Positions 61,807 through 64,000 of a stretch of 64,000 nucleotides of DNA are shown here, in pieces. How positions within the stretch are numbered: position 1 is the stretch's first letter; each line of letters opens with the position of its first letter. The translations under genes and the position numbers were made by a program. The stretch is from contig OZ024792.1 of the NCBI GenBank assembly GCA_964017065.1, forward strand, positions 6,319,754 to 6,383,753, written 5' to 3'. Source of the DNA: Haliclona indistincta (taxonomy: Eukaryota; Porifera; Demospongiae; Haplosclerida; Chalinidae). The notes beneath the pieces were generated by a model, which was given only the letters and a program-made list of their open reading frames with translations, searched no databases and was not told the origin of the DNA.

Positions 61807-63049
61807 ATTAGGGAGACACGGTAGTGTCTCCCTATGTAGGGTTGAACGAGAAAACAAGATGGCGGCTACATACAATGTATTAGCGTTCAAACGCTGATAT
61901 TTCGCCTGGTGATGAATTTTATACGTCCAAAGACACTTAAATCTGCTATCTGGCGTTGCCCCATCTTACAGTAGCAAGGAGATCGCTCGAGATTGTTACT
62001 AAAGTGACGAACCTGGAAACGGTGAAAATCGAGTTTCGTCATCTTCGTTTTCTTCTTTCTTCTTTCTTCTTTCTTTCTTTCTTTCTTCCACTCGCCTAGC
62101 ACCTTTACGTGAGCAGTGCCGAGACCAAAACACCCACGAACAGTCGTGAAATTCTCCTGGCATGTGCCTTTTGAACTTAGTTTTTAGCGAAACGGCGATA
62201 TAAATTCCGCGATTTCTCGATCGTGATCCATTGTCAGCTAAGTGTTAGACGCCATTAATAATTATAGTGATTGCGCAATACGCACGTGACCAAGCTGTGG
62301 TTAGCGCACGTGACCAAGCACAAGCTTGAGTATCGCCACGCCGTATAGATCACAGAGAACACATATTTGTCTGGAGTCTTCGAAGAACGGTAAGCTAGCA
62401 AGCGCAGAATCACCATTCTGCCTTGCCAGATAATTATAACCGCCGTAAACAAGTGTGGGCGGGGCTCGTATGCACTGTATTCATGCATGCGTAGGCGAGC
62501 TGATATCTACAGCATAAGAATTATTTAGCTACAAGTTTAAAATTGTTAATAATAAAAAAAGACATCAACAACAGGAAAACCAAACCAATGGTGGAAACAA
62601 AGATGGCACAGTAATTGCATGATATTGAACTGCACTTCACTGAAAAAGAAAAAAAGGACACAAACAAGAAAATTAAAAAGATTTCTATCGAAATCAAAAG
62701 GATGTAGGGTTGTGAAATCTACCACTGGTCAACAATGTAAACTAACAAGGAACAAGCATGGAATGGTAACACGATTGACTTGCTAACAGACCATAGATCC
62801 CTACATCAGTGGCTGTACATAAGCTGTCACAAGCTGAATGCACGTCAGGTGTCAGTCAACAGCAACAAGCTAAGCTGAACTAGCTATAGTCAACTAAAGC
62901 AGCCACTGATGTAGGGATCTATGGTCTGTTAGCAAGTCAATCGTGTTACCATTCCATGCTTGTTCCTTGTTAGTTTACATTGTTGACCAGTGGTAGATTT
63001 CACAACCCTACATCCTTTTGATTTCGATAGAAATCTTTTTAATTTTCTT
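61807..63049 (-). mobile_element. Element E2: second copy of E1, inverted, in a gene 6 intron
   Basis: The intact intron of paralogues (for example 31986-32047) reads continuously from AGCCTT to GTATACC. Here the two halves are separated by 1243 bases. The left end is the hairpin (61809-61834), the right end the fold-back (arms 62664-62815 and 62900-63049). The interior matches E1 in reverse over most of its length. Ends are certain to within about three bases, so a duplication of CTT cannot be excluded. Confidence 0.8.
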
Positions 63050-63189
63050 GTATACCATTGGCCCACATGCATCTCTCCTCTCAACCTACCTGGAACAGGT
63101 CCCTCACTACCAGCAGCTCCAGTAGTAGTGGCACCAGTGACTACACCAACATCTGCTGTTATACAATGGAGTGTTCCTGTAGTGACCTA

Positions 63190-64000
63190 CCTCCTTGACA
63201 ACTGAGCTAGCTAAGGAGGAGCACGTGACTTTAACCCATGCACCCACGCGTTGACGACCAGACCACGTCATCTCGTTGTTGGGCGTGTCACTGTAGGCGT
63301 GGTTTCTACTGGTCTACAACTATGGCGATTTTTGAGGGCTCTTGTAGCCAGCTTTTCCCGATTGTGTGACTGATTGCAGCTATCCAGGTACATTTAGATG
63401 ACTGCGCCAGTAATTCCTACCAGTTCTGAATGCTTGCCATTGACCAATAGACAGAAGTAAGTGCAGCTAGCTATCTCGCTTGCTCGCTCGCTTCTTCCTC
63501 TTGCAAGCGGCTCAGGCCCCTTCGGCTAGACACGCACAGACACTACAAACATATCTTACCATTCACACAGTTCATATCTGTCTCTCAAAAAAAAAAAAAA
63601 AAAAAATATGTTCTTCACAGGATCGGAACCTTTGATCCTCAAAGGACCGACAGCGGAAACTTGTAAAGATGAAGGTTCCGCCTCCAAGCCGACAAAGGGG
63701 TGGTTTCACGGTACTTGAATGCCGCCTGCATCTCATTTCCTGTACAATAACCATTATAACTTGTGTTATTAATAAATTATTAATAAGTGGTCACTTACCA
63801 TGAATATTAAGTATATTTGTAATTTTACAAGATTTCAGGGGTCAAAGAGATATCATTGGACAACCGAACACCGATAGAATCCAATCCAACTTTATGAGCA
63901 CATTCAGAATGATTTGAAGGAACCCTGAATGTGACGACAACAAACAGCAACCAAAGAACTACAGCAGAAATGAACATACATTTTTTTTGCCGTCAGGTCT
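63190..64000. other. Unassigned DNA at window end
   Basis: No Ig or FN3 sequence continues here. It holds a run of about 20 A (from 63587), a GGATCGGAACC-type stretch near 63620, and AT-rich DNA with ATTAATAA repeats (about 63765-63785). Its abrupt start within an FN3 exon suggests a further insertion or deletion breakpoint. Confidence 0.5.

Larger units (their letters stand above)
56754..63189 (+). pseudogene. Gene 6: Ig/FN3 receptor broken by transposons and truncated
   Basis: Exons are 56754-56898 (signal peptide MLLQNVLLVFAAVV and a Pro/Ser linker), Ig: 56947-57201, 57251-57496, 57544-57882, 57932-58183, 58233-58565, 58620-58931, 58978-59289, 59337-59643 continuing after element E3 at 61396-61400, 61452-61793; and an FN3 exon from 63099 that loses similarity after about 63189 and reaches a stop. 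E3 splits the ninth exon five bases before its donor, and E2 fills the following intron (61794-63098). No membrane or signalling exon follows in the window. The first Ig (56947) is divergent and specific to this gene. It could make a short secreted protein, but is more likely inactive. Confidence 0.75.

Noticed and set aside
63610..63665. tRNA-like or SINE B-box look-alike (GGATCGGAACC near an A run)
   Set aside because: No A box at the right distance, no cloverleaf could be folded, and the A run lies on the wrong side for a typical SINE on this strand.

Overview
The window looks like nuclear DNA of an early-branching animal, most likely a demosponge of the Amphimedon type. This is an inference. 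It rests on compact genes with introns mostly of 45-70 bases, one protein domain per exon, animal-only receptor classes (adhesion GPCR, two-domain receptor tyrosine phosphatase, Ig/FN3 receptors), AT-rich composition and abundant small transposons. No rRNA, tRNA, CRISPR array or bacterial gene was recognised. All exon limits below were placed by eye from splice signals, reading phase and comparison between paralogous copies.

All recognised host genes are on the + strand and form one tandem cluster of six giant receptor genes sharing nearly identical ectodomain exons. Gene 1 (1-18466, 5' end outside the window) has about 29 Ig and 8 FN3 domains, one membrane helix and a tail with two YxxV/I motifs. 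Gene 2 (19127-25584) is complete, with 13 Ig, 4 FN3 and the same tail. Gene 3 (26117-38188) has the same kind of Ig/FN3 ectodomain followed by Ig, Ig, EGF, Ig, a hormone-receptor-like region, GAIN/GPS and a 7-helix adhesion-GPCR body. Gene 4 (38512-46121) has a Ser/Thr-rich leader, 5 Ig, 7 FN3, a membrane helix and two PTP domains. Gene 5 (47693-54956) has the same leader, 5 Ig, 14 FN3 and the YxxV/I tail. Gene 6 (56754 to about 63189) is broken by transposons and truncated. A decayed copy of the adhesion-GPCR 3' end lies between genes 5 and 6.

Mobile DNA is prominent. A structurally complete Ngaro-type tyrosine-recombinase retrotransposon (6641-11785) sits in an intron of gene 1. Three copies (E1, E2, E3) of what looks like a new class of non-autonomous element, with a perfect hairpin at one end and a long fold-back at the other, interrupt genes 3 and 6. 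Smaller inverted-repeat elements occupy the intergenic DNA.

How the genes may work together (inference): one shared ligand-binding ectodomain is wired to three different outputs, namely a tyrosine-phosphorylatable tail, a tyrosine phosphatase and a G-protein-coupled receptor. Copies are kept similar, introns included, by unequal crossing-over or gene conversion. All Ig/FN3 exons are of symmetric phase 1, so domains can be gained, lost or skipped without breaking the frame. This resembles what one expects of an allorecognition or immune-type receptor complex. The function itself is not shown by the sequence.
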